Part shown: positions 26,500 to 34,911 of the stretch, piece after piece
Position numbering within the stretch: the first letter of the stretch is position 1
Layout of the letters: each line of letters starts with the position of its first letter
NCBI RefSeq assembly: GCF_035609205.1
Contig: NZ_CP141184.1
Span: 2,694,501-2,758,500, forward strand
Source: Hymenobacter sp. GOD-10R
GTDB lineage: Bacteria; Bacteroidota; Bacteroidia; Cytophagales; Hymenobacteraceae
DNA: 64,000 nt
Reading direction: 5' to 3'
Translations under genes and position numbers: made by a program
The notes under the pieces: generated by a model
The model's database searches: none
Told to the model about the DNA's origin: nothing
The model's input: only the letters and a program-made list of their open reading frames with translations

Positions 26500-28200
26500 C
26501 TAGTAGAGCGAGAAATGCTCAGCAATAGGTCCCAGTGCCAGCGCCGGGAAAAAGGCTAGGGCGGCGATGATGACAATAACCGCCAGCACCATCACGCCGA
26601 AGGTGGCTGTGTCGGCGGGGAGCGTGCCGGCCGATTCGGGCACGACTTTCTTGCGGGCGAGCAGGCCGGCAATGGCAACCGGGCCGATGATGGGCAGAAA
26701 GCGCGAGAGCAGCAGCACCACGCCTGTACTGATGTTCCACCATGGCGTGTTGTCACCGAGGCCCTCAAAGCCGGAGCCGTTGTTGGCGGAGGCAGAGGTG
26801 AACTCGTAGAGCATTTCCGAGAAGCCGTGGAAGCCGGGGTTGGCGAGCCAGCTCGCGTATTCGGTGGGGTTGCCGGCATAGAGGTGGGCCGTCATAGCAG
26901 TGCCGGCTAGGATGAGCAGTGGGTGCAACAGCGTCACGATGACGGCAATCTTCATCTCGCGGGCCTCAATCTTTTTGCCTAGGAACTCCGGCGTGCGGCC
27001 CACCATTAGGCCGGCAATGAACACGGCAATGATTAGGTAGGCGAAGAAGTTGAGCAGGCCCACGCCGCAGCCACCGTAGAAGGCGTTGGTCATCATGCCC
27101 AGCATTTGACACAGGCCCGACAGCGGCATGAATGAGTCATGCATGGAGTTGACGGAGCCGCAGGAAATGATGGTGTTGGTGATGGACCAGTAGGCCGAAG
27201 CCGCCGCGCCGATCCGCATTTCCTTGCCTTCCAATGCACCTAGACTCTGGTCAACGCCCAGTTGAGAAATAACAGGGTTGCCGTGCATTTCATAGTAGAC
27301 GGTGGGAGCGAGCAGGGCCACGAAGCCCACGGTCATCACCCCGAAGATCATCCAGGCCAGGCGCTTACGCTTGAGGTAGAAGCCGAGGGCGAAGATCATG
27401 GCCAGCGGAATCAGCATCAGCGCCACGTTCTCGACCACGTTGGTGAGGTAGTTAGGGTTTTCCAGCGGGTGGGCCGAGTTGGCGCCGTAGAAACCGCCGC
27501 CGTTGGTACCTAGCTCCTTGATGGCCACCATTGCGGCCACCGGCCCGCGGCTCACGGCCACCGAATCGCCTTGCAGTGTAACGAGTTCCTGCTTGCCAGC
27601 CAGCGTCATGGGCGTGCCGTTGAAGGCTAGGATGAGGGCAATGACCAGCGACAAAGGCAACAGCAAGCGCGTCAGGCATTTGAGGAAGTAGTTGTAGAAG
27701 TTGCCGAGCTTCTCGGTGGTGCGGGCTTGCAGGGCGTTGAAGATGACCACGGCGGCTGCAATGCCAGTAGCCGCCGACACGAATTGCAAGAAGGTAATTA
27801 CCACCATCTGCGACAGATACGACAGGCCCGATTCGCCGGAGTAGTGCTGCAAGTTGCAGTTCACCAGAAAGGAAATAGCCGTATTAAAAGCTAGGTCCGG
27901 CGACATGCTCGGGTTGTGGTCGGGGTTCAGGGGCAGCACGCCTTGGGTGCTTAGTACGGCCATGGCCAGCACAAACCACACAAGGTTGATGATGAGCAGC
28001 GCCACCAGGTGCTGCTGCCAGGTCATTTCGCGGTTGGCATCGATGCCGGCGAGGCGGAAGATGCCGCGCTCGATAGGAGCGAGGAAATCCAGCGCGTTTT
28101 TGTCGCCGCGAAATACATTCGCCAAAAAGCGTCCGAGCGGCAGCGCCAGCCCCAGCGCGAGGCCAAACATGACGAGGACACCTAGCAAATCTTGATTCAT
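26500..28200 (-). CDS. kdpA: K+-transporting ATPase subunit A (channel-like)
   Basis: A 566-residue membrane protein with about ten helices and four selectivity-filter-like loops: QHYSGESGLSYLSQM, LGTNGGGFYGANSAHPLENP, NTIISCGSVNSMHDSFMPL / YGGCGVGLLNF, and SASANNGSGFEGLGDNTPWWN. These are hallmarks of KdpA, which binds and guides K+. It begins 37 bp after the tiny kdpF gene and is followed by palindrome E7 and kdpB. Length and motifs are complete. Confidence 0.98.
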   Translation of the reverse strand: MNQDLLGVLVMFGLALGLALPLGRFLANVFRGDKNALDFLAPIERGIFRLAGIDANREMTWQQHLVALLIINLVWFVLAMAVLSTQGVLPLNPDHNPSMSPDLAFNTAISFLVNCNLQHYSGESGLSYLSQMVVITFLQFVSAATGIAAAVVIFNALQARTTEKLGNFYNYFLKCLTRLLLPLSLVIALILAFNGTPMTLAGKQELVTLQGDSVAVSRGPVAAMVAIKELGTNGGGFYGANSAHPLENPNYLTNVVENVALMLIPLAMIFALGFYLKRKRLAWMIFGVMTVGFVALLAPTVYYEMHGNPVISQLGVDQSLGALEGKEMRIGAAASAYWSITNTIISCGSVNSMHDSFMPLSGLCQMLGMMTNAFYGGCGVGLLNFFAYLIIAVFIAGLMVGRTPEFLGKKIEAREMKIAVIVTLLHPLLILAGTAMTAHLYAGNPTEYASWLANPGFHGFSEMLYEFTSASANNGSGFEGLGDNTPWWNISTGVVLLLSRFLPIIGPVAIAGLLARKKVVPESAGTLPADTATFGVMVLAVIVIIAALAFFPALALGPIAEHFSLY

Positions 28201-28237
28201 AACACGAGAGAAATAGAAGGGAGAACTCAGAAGGCGA

Positions 28238-28318
28238 CTAGAAGCGCTCAGGCTTCAGCAGCACGTAGATCAAGTAGCCAAACACGGCCAGCGACAACAG
28301 AAAAAGGGCAATCATCAT
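28238..28318 (-). CDS. kdpF: K+-transporting ATPase small subunit F
   Basis: A 26-residue single-helix peptide (MMIALFLLSLAVFGYLIYVL then LKPERF). The last residues L-x-x-P-E-R-F and the position 37 bp before kdpA are diagnostic of KdpF, which stabilises the Kdp complex. It starts at the first of two adjacent ATG codons. Confidence 0.9.
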   Translation of the reverse strand: MMIALFLLSLAVFGYLIYVLLKPERF

Positions 28319-28331
28319 GGCGCAAGGGGCG

Positions 28332-28427
28332 TTAGATGTGGTCGAAGTATTCCACGGATTTATAAAAGAGCCAGAAGCCAGCGAGGCCAGCGGCAGTGAG
28401 CAACGGAAGCATGAGAGCGGGTGCCAT
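28332..28427 (-). CDS. Tiny hydrophobic protein before kdpF
   Basis: 31 residues: one membrane helix (MLPLLTAAGLAGFWLFYKSV, from residue 6) with an acidic/aromatic tail (EYFDHI). It is the first ORF downstream of the candidate sigma-54 promoter and stops 14 bp before kdpF. Its composition and its place at the head of the operon make it likely to be a real small membrane protein of the Kdp system. I do not recognise a named family. Confidence 0.6.
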   Translation of the reverse strand: MAPALMLPLLTAAGLAGFWLFYKSVEYFDHI

Positions 28428-28470
28428 CGGGCAAGGTGTTGTAGTGAATGATTGGATATGCCAGGTAGCT

Positions 28471-28486
28471 TGCGAAAGTCAGCCCA
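28471..28486 (-). promoter_or_regulatory. Candidate sigma-54 promoter of the kdp operon
   Basis: Minus strand TGGGCTGACTTTCGCA: GG and GC 10 nt apart and G at consensus position 7, compared with the consensus TGGCACG-N4-TTGCW. It lies 43 bp before the first small ORF of the operon. It fits the NtrC-type, GAFTGA-containing regulator encoded upstream. The 28428-28804 gap has no other visible gene. Confidence 0.55.
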
Positions 28487-28804
28487 ACCGGAAAGAATTT
28501 GGTGTGGTGGATTGTAAATGCTTGGTTAATAATATTTTGTGATGATAAAAAGCGGAAATGAACGGACCATTAGAATAGGGGGCACTAGCGTTTTGCTAGG
28601 GTCGGTTTGCTAGAATGCTAGTGTTTTAGTAGGAGCTTGGGCCGCGAACAAGCATGTTGCCGGACGTGGAGTCGGTAAAGCGCAAGCGGTATAGGCTGCC
28701 GCACCAGCTATTCTTCATTGCCTCAGGTTGCGCCCGACTAGTACTCGGCTGCACTTTTTTGCCCTGCGCTAGAAAGGCGCGGGTAGTACGAAGGGGCTGA
28801 AAAG

Positions 28805-28843
28805 CAAAAGGCGGCTTCTCAACCAGAGAAGCCGCCTTTTGCG
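28805..28843 (-). terminator. Terminator between the small-protein genes and the kdp operon
   Basis: Perfect 17-bp stem (GCAAAAGGCGGCTTCTC at 28805-28821 with 28827-28843), 5-nt loop, ending on the minus strand in TTTTGC. It is 21 bp past the stop of the gene at 28865, so the kdp structural genes need their own promoter. Confidence 0.8.
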
Positions 28844-28864
28844 GTGAATGGAAGTGGAACAGGC

Positions 28865-29218
28865 CTAGGCCAAAATATCGGCGCGCTGGTGCTCGTAGGC
28901 TTGGTAAAGGCGGGCGGGCATGAGCTGGCGAGCTAGGGCCATGCCTTCGGGCGTATCATCGAGGTGCAAGTCGGGGAGGTAAATGGTTTCCATAGCCGCG
29001 GCTAGGTACGCATTGCCGCGGCGCAATAGCTCCTCGGCCACGGCGAAGCACTGGCGCAAGCGGGTGAGCTGATTCGCCAAGATTGCCTGGTGGGTGTAGA
29101 GCGCAAACTGACCCAGTGGGCGGTAAAAGCCGCCGCAACGTGGAACGGGCTGAAGCTTCAGCGCCAGATCAGGGAAATTGGAAATGAGCAGTTGGATGGT
29201 TTCGTTGGGGGTAAGCAT
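28865..29218 (-). CDS. Small helical protein of the kdp locus (paralog A)
   Basis: About 117 residues from the chosen start MLTPNETIQ at 29218 (an in-frame ATG at 29239 would add seven). All-helical pattern: QLLISNFPDLALKL, FALYTHQAILANQLTRLRQCFAVAEELLRRGN, AYLAAAMETIYLPDLHLDDTPEG, ARQLMPARLYQAYEHQ. The neighbouring gene at 29352 shares the same plan (short N-helix, Y-T-R/H...L..LR.C...A..LL, ...YLPALHL), so the two are paralogs. Related small proteins occur near kdp in other Bacteroidota, possibly the family labelled DUF7674 (name not verified). Function unknown, perhaps a regulatory partner of Kdp sensing. A terminator follows. Confidence 0.7.
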   Translation of the reverse strand: MLTPNETIQLLISNFPDLALKLQPVPRCGGFYRPLGQFALYTHQAILANQLTRLRQCFAVAEELLRRGNAYLAAAMETIYLPDLHLDDTPEGMALARQLMPARLYQAYEHQRADILA

Positions 29219-29265
29219 AACCGTAAGCATTAGGAACATGGAAGAGAAGGCACGAGCGGAACCAA

Positions 29266-29325
29266 TCAGATAACCAGTTCAATAGCTAGCCAGAGTAGCA
29301 GCAAAAAGCCGAGAACGTATTTCAT
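29266..29325 (-). CDS. 19-residue single-helix peptide between the paralogs
   Basis: ATG at 29325 encodes MKYVLGFLLLLWLAIELVI and stops at 29266. A lysine followed by an unbroken hydrophobic helix recalls KdpF-like or other membrane micro-proteins. It sits between two paralogous small-protein genes on the same strand (26 bp after one, 48 bp before the other). It may be real or chance. Confidence 0.4.
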   Translation of the reverse strand: MKYVLGFLLLLWLAIELVI

Positions 29326-29351
29326 ATAAGCAGCGGGAGGTGAAGCAAAAT

Positions 29352-29687
29352 CTAGCGCCGGGCGCACACCTGCGACAACAGGCGGGGCATGAATTGCTCT
29401 AGCAATTGCGGATCTTGGGGAAGCTCGGCTAGGTGCAGCGCGGGCAAGTAGCTGTGTAGGACGGCCGCCGTCAGGGCTGGGTCGTTGAGTTGCAGCAGCT
29501 GGTTGGCCAGAACCAGGCAGGCACGTAGCTGCGGCAGGCGGCCGGTGAGGGCCATGTGGCGCGTATAGGTGGCGAAAGCCGCCAGCAGGTCGGGAAGAGC
29601 GGCGGGCTGGTCGTAGTGCGACAGCTCATGTTCGAGGGCCGGAATGTGCTGCACCAGCAGCGTCGAGAGTTGAGAGGAAGCAATCAT
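29352..29687 (-). CDS. Small helical protein of the kdp locus (paralog B)
   Basis: 111 residues from the chosen start MIASSQLSTLL at 29687; an ATG at 29750 would add 21 residues of poor character. The sequence is mostly helical: STLLVQHIPALEHELSHY, AALPDLLAAFATYTRHMAL, RLPQLRACLVLANQLLQLND, AVLHSYLPALHLAELP, QLLEQFMPRLLSQV. It matches the plan of paralog A downstream. It is probably cotranscribed with the 19-residue peptide and paralog A up to the terminator at 28805. It could relay or modulate K+ sensing, but no catalytic motif is visible. Confidence 0.68.
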   Translation of the reverse strand: MIASSQLSTLLVQHIPALEHELSHYDQPAALPDLLAAFATYTRHMALTGRLPQLRACLVLANQLLQLNDPALTAAVLHSYLPALHLAELPQDPQLLEQFMPRLLSQVCARR

Positions 29688-29983
29688 AGCCAGCAAAAAA
29701 GACCGTGAAACAGACTGACTGCGCAGTTGCTGCGAGGCGAGTAACCGCATATGCCAGAAGTTGACAAGGCAGGTGCCAGGCGCCGGGTAATTGGCTAGAA
29801 TGATTGCTAAGTAATTGTGAATGAATCGAAAGTGCTTGATAGATGCAATTGTAGAGCAGTCTAAAAGGCCAACGGCCCCTAGCGTTCTGCTACAGGTGCT
29901 CTACGCTTTTGCATAGTTCTGAATGGCATATCAACTGTCCTGGGTGTTGCTGGCAATGCTGCTAAGGCTAGGAACTGCTCGGC

Positions 29984-30129
29984 CCGGATTTATAATCCGG
30001 TCGTTAAGAGCTGCGGATTTGCAATCCGCCCGTCTGCGCCATTAGGTGTTTTTGTTCTGGTGCAGTTGCCCGTTTTGCGGGCGGGGATTGCAAATCCCCA
30101 TCTCGCAACAGCCGGATTACAAATCTGGC
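29984..30129. repeat. Intergenic nested-palindrome element E13
   Basis: Four short palindromes in series: CCGGATTTATAATCCGG (29984-30000), GCGGATTTGCAATCCGC (30013-30029), GGGGATTGCAAATCCCC (30083-30099) and GCCGGATTACAAATCTGGC (30111-30129). The first two together are an imperfect inverted copy of the last two. The rest of the gap 29751-30345 holds no recognisable gene. Confidence 0.8.
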
Positions 30130-30345
30130 AGAGCAGCTAGAGCGGCCAGAGCAGTACATGGTGTTCTTTGCACCTGCTGGCCGTAGACTCACCATAGTAA
30201 AATGAAAGGCGGGGTAATGGGGTAAGTGGCGCTTACGGAGCCAAAACCTGTTTGGGAAAGCAGTGGCACCTAAATGGCGGGGTGATTCTGCGTGAGGCTA
30301 GCTCACCTATCACTTTCATGTACCCAGATCGTCACTACGTCACCT

Positions 30346-30642
30346 ATGCCTGATTTACTCACTGAAATAACGCAAGCCGCACGCGCCTACTACCAACAAC
30401 TCCAACAGATTAGCTGCACGAAAACTGACTTTCGAGATTGGCTACAGGCGTTGCCAATGACTGAGCGGGAGCAGATGTCGGCGGGTGGGTTTGCTATTGC
30501 CTCTACCCGCCGCGCGTTTCAGCGTCACTGCTTGGAGTGGCGTGGCTACTCGATGCGCGAGTTTATGCGCGCCCACTTGTCGGTTGCCGCTTTCGACTTG
30601 TGGGAAGCGCACCGTGAGTTCAATGGCGATTTGCCGGCCTAG
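30346..30642 (+). CDS. Small protein of unknown function
   Basis: 98 residues from the chosen start MPDLLTEITQ at 30346, 54 bp inside a longer open frame. It is helical and rich in arginine and tryptophan (FRDWLQALPMTEREQMSAGGF, STRRAFQRHCLEWRGYSMREFMRAHL, AFDLWEAHREFNGDLPA). Similar small proteins, with an 'EWRGYSMREFM...HREFNGDLP' ending, seem to recur in Hymenobacter-like genomes, but I know no function. It converges on the response-regulator gene with 18 bp between stops. It is the only rightward gene inside the kdp region. Confidence 0.6.
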   Translation: MPDLLTEITQAARAYYQQLQQISCTKTDFRDWLQALPMTEREQMSAGGFAIASTRRAFQRHCLEWRGYSMREFMRAHLSVAAFDLWEAHREFNGDLPA

Positions 30643-30660
30643 GTTCCGCTAGTTAGGTAA

Positions 30661-32019
30661 TCAGAGTTCGTACTCTTGCAGCTTGCGGTAAAGGGTCGTC
30701 AGGGCGATACCTAAGATGCGGGCCGTTTCGGTTTTGTTGCCGTGCGTTTCGAGCAGAATGCGGCGAATGTGGCTTTTTTCTGCACTGCGCAGCGTGCGCT
30801 CGTCATCGACTATGCCAGGAGCCTCGGACGAGGGTTGGGGCTGATCGAACTCGGCGGGTAGGTATTCGGGCGTCAGCACGTCGCCGTCGGCTAGGATAAC
30901 GGCGCGCTCTAGTACATTTTTGAGCTCGCGCACGTTGCCGCGCCAGTTGTAGTGCGTGAGATAGCGCAAGAAATCGGCGTCCATGCCGCGCAGGCGCTTG
31001 CGGAGCTTGGCGGCGTAGAGGCGCAGAAAGTGGTTGGCCAATGGCTCAATGTCTTCGCGGCGAGCATTCAGGGGCGGCACGGCCACCGTGAACACGGCCA
31101 GACGGTAGTACAAATCGGGGCGAAAATGGCCGGCGTCGGCTTCTTGGCGCAGGTTGCGGTTGGTGGCGGCCACAATGCGCACGTCGGCGGAGCTAGGTTT
31201 GGTCGCGCCGATTTTGGTGAACTGCTGAGTTTCCAGCACCCGTAGCAGCTTGGCTTGCAGCTCCAACGGCAGCTCCCCGATTTCATCTAGGAACAGCGTG
31301 CCCATGTTGGCTTCTTCCAGTAGCCCTTTCTTATCGGTGAGGGCACCGGTGAAGGCCCCTTTCTTATAACCAAACAGCTCCGATTCCAGCAAATCCTTTG
31401 GAAAAGCGCTGCAATTGACGGCCACAAACGGCTTGGTGCGGCGCGGGCTAGCCTCGTGAATGGCCTGAGCAAACAGCTCCTTGCCGCTGCCCGTTGGGCC
31501 TTCCAGCAGCACGGTGCTGTCGGTTTGCGCCACGCGTTGGGCGAGGCCTTTGGCTTGGTTGAGCGCCGCCGAGTGCCCAATCATGGCGTCGAAGGTATAA
31601 GGGAGGGCCACGCGCTTTTCGAGCTCAGCTACGCGGCGCTTGAGCTGGGCTTTATCGACGGCGCGACTTACCACCGCCACGAGCTGGCGGTCGGAGTCCC
31701 CCTTGGTCAAATAGTCGAAGGCGCCTTGCTTCATGGCCTGCACCACATCGGGTATGGTGCCGTAGGCAGTCATCAGAATGACCTCGGCCAGCGGAGCCTT
31801 TTCCTGATAGCGCGGCAGCAGCGCTAGGCCATTGCCGTCGGGGAGCTTGACATCGGAGAGGATAACGAGCAATTCCTCAACATGTTCCTGCAAGAGCTCC
31901 AGGCCACGGTAGGCAGTGGCAGCTTGCAATACGGTGTAGCCTTCTAGCTCCAGAATCTGGCTGAGCAGTTGACGTAAGCTGGGCTCATCGTCGATGAGCA
32001 GCAAGGTGCCGGTAGGCAT
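30661..32019 (-). CDS. NtrC-type sigma-54-dependent response regulator, probable Kdp regulator
   Basis: 452 residues. Receiver domain (1-120) with acidic pocket D10-D11, phospho-acceptor D56 ([10 protein letters not shown]), T/S (LMTAYG) and K (LTKGDS). AAA+ domain (about 143-375) with Walker [13 protein letters not shown], the sigma-54 contact loop KKGAFTGAL, and Walker [13 protein letters not shown]. Fis-type helix-turn-helix at the end ([25 protein letters not shown]). It belongs to the same strand and region as the kdp genes, and no KdpE (OmpR-type) gene is present, so it probably takes KdpE's place as partner of the histidine kinase at 18982. The candidate sigma-54 promoter before kdpF supports this. 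Confidence 0.92.
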   Translation of the reverse strand: MPTGTLLLIDDEPSLRQLLSQILELEGYTVLQAATAYRGLELLQEHVEELLVILSDVKLPDGNGLALLPRYQEKAPLAEVILMTAYGTIPDVVQAMKQGAFDYLTKGDSDRQLVAVVSRAVDKAQLKRRVAELEKRVALPYTFDAMIGHSAALNQAKGLAQRVAQTDSTVLLEGPTGSGKELFAQAIHEASPRRTKPFVAVNCSAFPKDLLESELFGYKKGAFTGALTDKKGLLEEANMGTLFLDEIGELPLELQAKLLRVLETQQFTKIGATKPSSADVRIVAATNRNLRQEADAGHFRPDLYYRLAVFTVAVPPLNARREDIEPLANHFLRLYAAKLRKRLRGMDADFLRYLTHYNWRGNVRELKNVLERAVILADGDVLTPEYLPAEFDQPQPSSEAPGIVDDERTLRSAEKSHIRRILLETHGNKTETARILGIALTTLYRKLQEYEL

Positions 32020-32105
32020 AGTAGGAGTTGTTCGGAGAAAACGAGCCGCAAAGTACGGCGGAATGGTTGAGTGCGGGTGCTAGCTTTGTGGCTTCGTTGC
32101 ACGAT

Positions 32106-32332
32106 GTAGAGACACATACTTGTGTCTCCCCGTTGAACGATTCGCATGAACTAGATAGAGCACAGTAGTTTGCATCTGCTCATTGAGCGACTACAAACTG
32201 TACATGTGAGTTCTACAGGTTAGCCGAATAGGTGGTAGTGACCAACGAAATGACATTCTAGATAGAGTCGCTCTTAAAAGCAGGTAAGGCAAACAACATC
32301 AGCAACGACGAGACACAAGTATGTGTCTCTAC
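32106..32332. repeat. Intergenic palindromic element E3
   Basis: Perfect 23-nt arms (32106-32128 and 32310-32332; start GTAGAGACACATACTTGTGT). Same design as E2, but the arm reads GACACA...TGTGTC instead of GACGCA...TGCGTC, changed at all four paired places. The interior has CCGTTGAACGA (32130-32140) and CAACATCAGCAACGA (32294-32308). It lies between the divergent response-regulator and aminotransferase genes. Confidence 0.9.
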
Positions 32333-32360
32333 AAGCAAACCGATTATCATTTAACTATCC

Positions 32361-33596
32361 ATGCCCCTCTTTTCCTCCGAATCCATCCGTGCTTCTTTCC
32401 CCGCCCTGCGCGAGCACGCTGACCGTAAGCCCTTTATTTTCTTCGATGGCCCTGGTGGTAGTCAAATGGCGCAGCAGACCATCGACGGCATGCTCGGTTA
32501 CATCACCGGCGGCATGGCCAACCTGCATGGCACCTTCTCCACCAGCCAAGCCACCGATGAACTGCTCGAAGCAGGCCGCCGTGGCATGGCCGATTTCTTG
32601 AATTGCCAACTTCAAGAAGTAGCCTTTGGGCAAAACATGACCTCATTGGCTTTCGCCATTGCGCGCAGCCTAGGTTCGTTCATCCAAGCCGGCGATGAAA
32701 TTGTGGTGACGGAACTCGACCACCGTGCCAACGTGGACCCCTGGGTAACACTTGCCAAAGACCGCGGCGCCGTGGTGAAGTTCATCCCCGTGAACCCCGA
32801 AACCTACACGCTAGAGCTAGGTGGGCTCGATGAACTGATTACCCCTAAAACCAAGCTGGTAGCCGTCACGATGTCGTCGAATGTGGTGGGCACGGTGCCG
32901 CCGGTGGAGCAGATTATTCAGCGGGCAAAAGCAGTTAGGGCCTTGGCGGTGCTGGATGCGGTGCACGCCACGCCCCACTATCCTATTGATTTTCAGAAGC
33001 TAGGTGCCGACGTGCTGTTTTGCTCGGCTTATAAGTTTTTCGGACCGCACCTCGGTATTGCGGTGGTGTCGGCGGGACTGTTTGAGAAACTGCCCGTCTA
33101 TAAGCTCGCGCCCGCCCCCGCGTACATCCCCGACAAGCTCGAAACTGGCACCCAAAACCACGAGGCCATTGCCGGCTTGCTGGGCACTTTGGCCTTCATC
33201 GAAACGCTGGGGGAAGGCAGCACCCGCAAGGAACGGTTGCGCACCGCCATGCAAGCCGTTGAGGAACAGGAACAACGGCAGGCGCAGCAGCTAGAAAAGT
33301 TTCTAAAAGGTCTGCCCCACGTACGCGTATACCGCGCGCCGGCCGATACGCGCAAAACGCCAACGGTCGCCTTCACCTTGGAAGGCGTCAACTCGCGGGA
33401 GGCGTGTGCGTGGTTCTTCGAGCACTACAGCATGAACATCGCCGACGGCCATTTTTACGCTTCCACGCTGGCCGAAAAGCTAGGTATCATGGCACAAGGC
33501 GGCTGGATTCGGCTGGGCCTGGCTCCTTATAACACCGATCAGGAAATTGAGCTGTTCAAAACCGCGTTATTGGCCTTTATAGACAAAACGTACTAG
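32361..33596 (+). CDS. Cysteine desulfurase-like class V aminotransferase (VC1184 type)
   Basis: A 411-residue PLP enzyme of aminotransferase class V. The PLP lysine is in SAYKFFGPHLG (about residue 227). The phosphate-binding and cofactor aspartate parts are FGQNMTSLAFAIARSLG and AVLDAVHATPHYP. The C-terminal domain ends with RLGLAPYNTDQEIELF. The start FPALREHADRKPFIFFDGPGGSQM resembles the subgroup known from Vibrio VC1184, related to SufS/CsdA but lacking a proven role in Fe-S assembly. Its neighbours give no pathway clue: palindromes E3 and E8 bracket it as a single gene. Confidence 0.9.
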   Translation: MPLFSSESIRASFPALREHADRKPFIFFDGPGGSQMAQQTIDGMLGYITGGMANLHGTFSTSQATDELLEAGRRGMADFLNCQLQEVAFGQNMTSLAFAIARSLGSFIQAGDEIVVTELDHRANVDPWVTLAKDRGAVVKFIPVNPETYTLELGGLDELITPKTKLVAVTMSSNVVGTVPPVEQIIQRAKAVRALAVLDAVHATPHYPIDFQKLGADVLFCSAYKFFGPHLGIAVVSAGLFEKLPVYKLAPAPAYIPDKLETGTQNHEAIAGLLGTLAFIETLGEGSTRKERLRTAMQAVEEQEQRQAQQLEKFLKGLPHVRVYRAPADTRKTPTVAFTLEGVNSREACAWFFEHYSMNIADGHFYASTLAEKLGIMAQGGWIRLGLAPYNTDQEIELFKTALLAFIDKTY

Positions 33597-33606
33597 ACCC
33601 GAAAAG

Positions 33607-33706
33607 AAAGAACGTCATGCTGAGCTTGCCGAAGCATCTCTACCGCAATGGTAATCATCTACTTTGGCGCTAGAGATGCTTCGGCAAGCTCAGCATGACG
33701 TTCTTT
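33607..33706. repeat. Palindromic element E8 between convergent genes (possible two-way terminator)
   Basis: Perfect 36-nt arms (33607-33642 and 33671-33706; start AAAGAACGTCATGCTGAGCT) with a 28-nt spacer. The end TTCTTTTGTT is T-rich. It lies just after the aminotransferase stop and before the aldo/keto reductase stop. It is homologous to E9 at 40848. Confidence 0.9.
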
Positions 33707-33723
33707 TGTTAGCTAGCTTCCGC

Positions 33724-34758
33724 CTAGAAAATCTGCACGGGCGGTGGGTTTAGCTCTGGCCGCTGGCGCTGGTGCCAGTAGGGGTAAACGGGTGGCGTGT
33801 CGCTGACCTTATCTAGCCGTTCTACTTGCGCTGGTGTCAGGTTCCAGCCCACGGCACCTAGGTTTTGGCGCAGTTGCTCTTCGTTGCGGGCACCGAAGAT
33901 GAGGCTCGTTACCGTGGGGCGCTGCAAAAGCCAGTTCAGCGAAATTTGGGCGATGGTTTTACCGGTTTCTTCAGCTAGCTCGTCCAGCACGTCCACGATG
34001 GCAAATTGCAGCTCATCAGGCACATCGGGGCCTTGGCCACCGCCTTGCTGCAAGCGGCTGCTTTCCGGAATCGGCTGACCCCGACGCACTTTGCCGCTCA
34101 GGCGTCCACTCGCCAGCGGCGACCAGATAACCGCGCCCACGCCCTGGTCGATGCCCAGTGGCATCAGTTCCCACTCGTACTCCCGGTTGATGAGCGAGTA
34201 ATACACTTGGTGACCGATGTAGCGCGCCCAGCCGTGGCGCTCCGACACCGACAGCGACTTCATCAGGTGCCAACCCGAGAAGTTGGAGCAGGCGATGTAG
34301 CGTACTTTGCCACTCTGAATTAGGTCGTCGAGGGCGCGGAGGGTTTCCTGCACGGGCGTGCGAGAGTCGAAGCCGTGCATGTAGTACACGTCGATATAAT
34401 CGGTGTTGAGGCGCTTCAAGCTATCCTCGCACTCCTTCACCAAGTGCAGGCGCGAGGAGCCGAAATCGTTCGGACCGTCGCCCATCGAGAAGGTGGCCTT
34501 GGTGCCGATCAGCACCTCCTGGCGACGGTCGCCGAGCGCTTGCCCAAAAATTTCTTCGGCCATGCCGTTCGAATACACGTTGGCCGTGTCGAAGAAGTTG
34601 ACACCTGCTTCTAGGCAAATGTCAATCAGGCGGCGGGCTTCCGCTACGTCGGTGCTGCCCCAGGCTTTGAAGAACTCATTGCCCCCGCCGAAAGTCGCGG
34701 TGCCGAAGCTCAACACGGGCACGTACAGGCCCGAGGCCCCTAGCTGTCTGTATTCCAT
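33724..34758 (-). CDS. Aldo/keto reductase
   Basis: A 344-residue (alpha/beta)8-barrel NADPH-dependent oxidoreductase. The catalytic tetrad is visible as D and Y in FFDTANVYSNG, K in EVLIGTKATFS and H in DVYYMHGFD. The cofactor-phosphate region is in SLIFGARNEEQLRQNL. The start at 34758 (MEYRQLGASGLYVPVLSFG) is the family's usual N-terminus; an ATG at 34791 would add 11 residues. It is similar to the YajO/PdxI-like or L-glyceraldehyde-3-phosphate reductase-like group, but the substrate cannot be fixed from sequence. It is followed by element E8. Confidence 0.92.
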   Translation of the reverse strand: MEYRQLGASGLYVPVLSFGTATFGGGNEFFKAWGSTDVAEARRLIDICLEAGVNFFDTANVYSNGMAEEIFGQALGDRRQEVLIGTKATFSMGDGPNDFGSSRLHLVKECEDSLKRLNTDYIDVYYMHGFDSRTPVQETLRALDDLIQSGKVRYIACSNFSGWHLMKSLSVSERHGWARYIGHQVYYSLINREYEWELMPLGIDQGVGAVIWSPLASGRLSGKVRRGQPIPESSRLQQGGGQGPDVPDELQFAIVDVLDELAEETGKTIAQISLNWLLQRPTVTSLIFGARNEEQLRQNLGAVGWNLTPAQVERLDKVSDTPPVYPYWHQRQRPELNPPPVQIF

Positions 34759-34911
34759 AAGTTGTTTTGGTTGGAAGGAGAACCTAGCCACAACCGAATA
34801 AGAAGCAGTCTGGTTATAGTTGAGGCGCTGACTACTCGATTAAAATGCCCTGAGAAACTATCTCAGGAATCGTTAATGGTCTGATTGATTACACGTTGTG
34901 TAGACAACACG

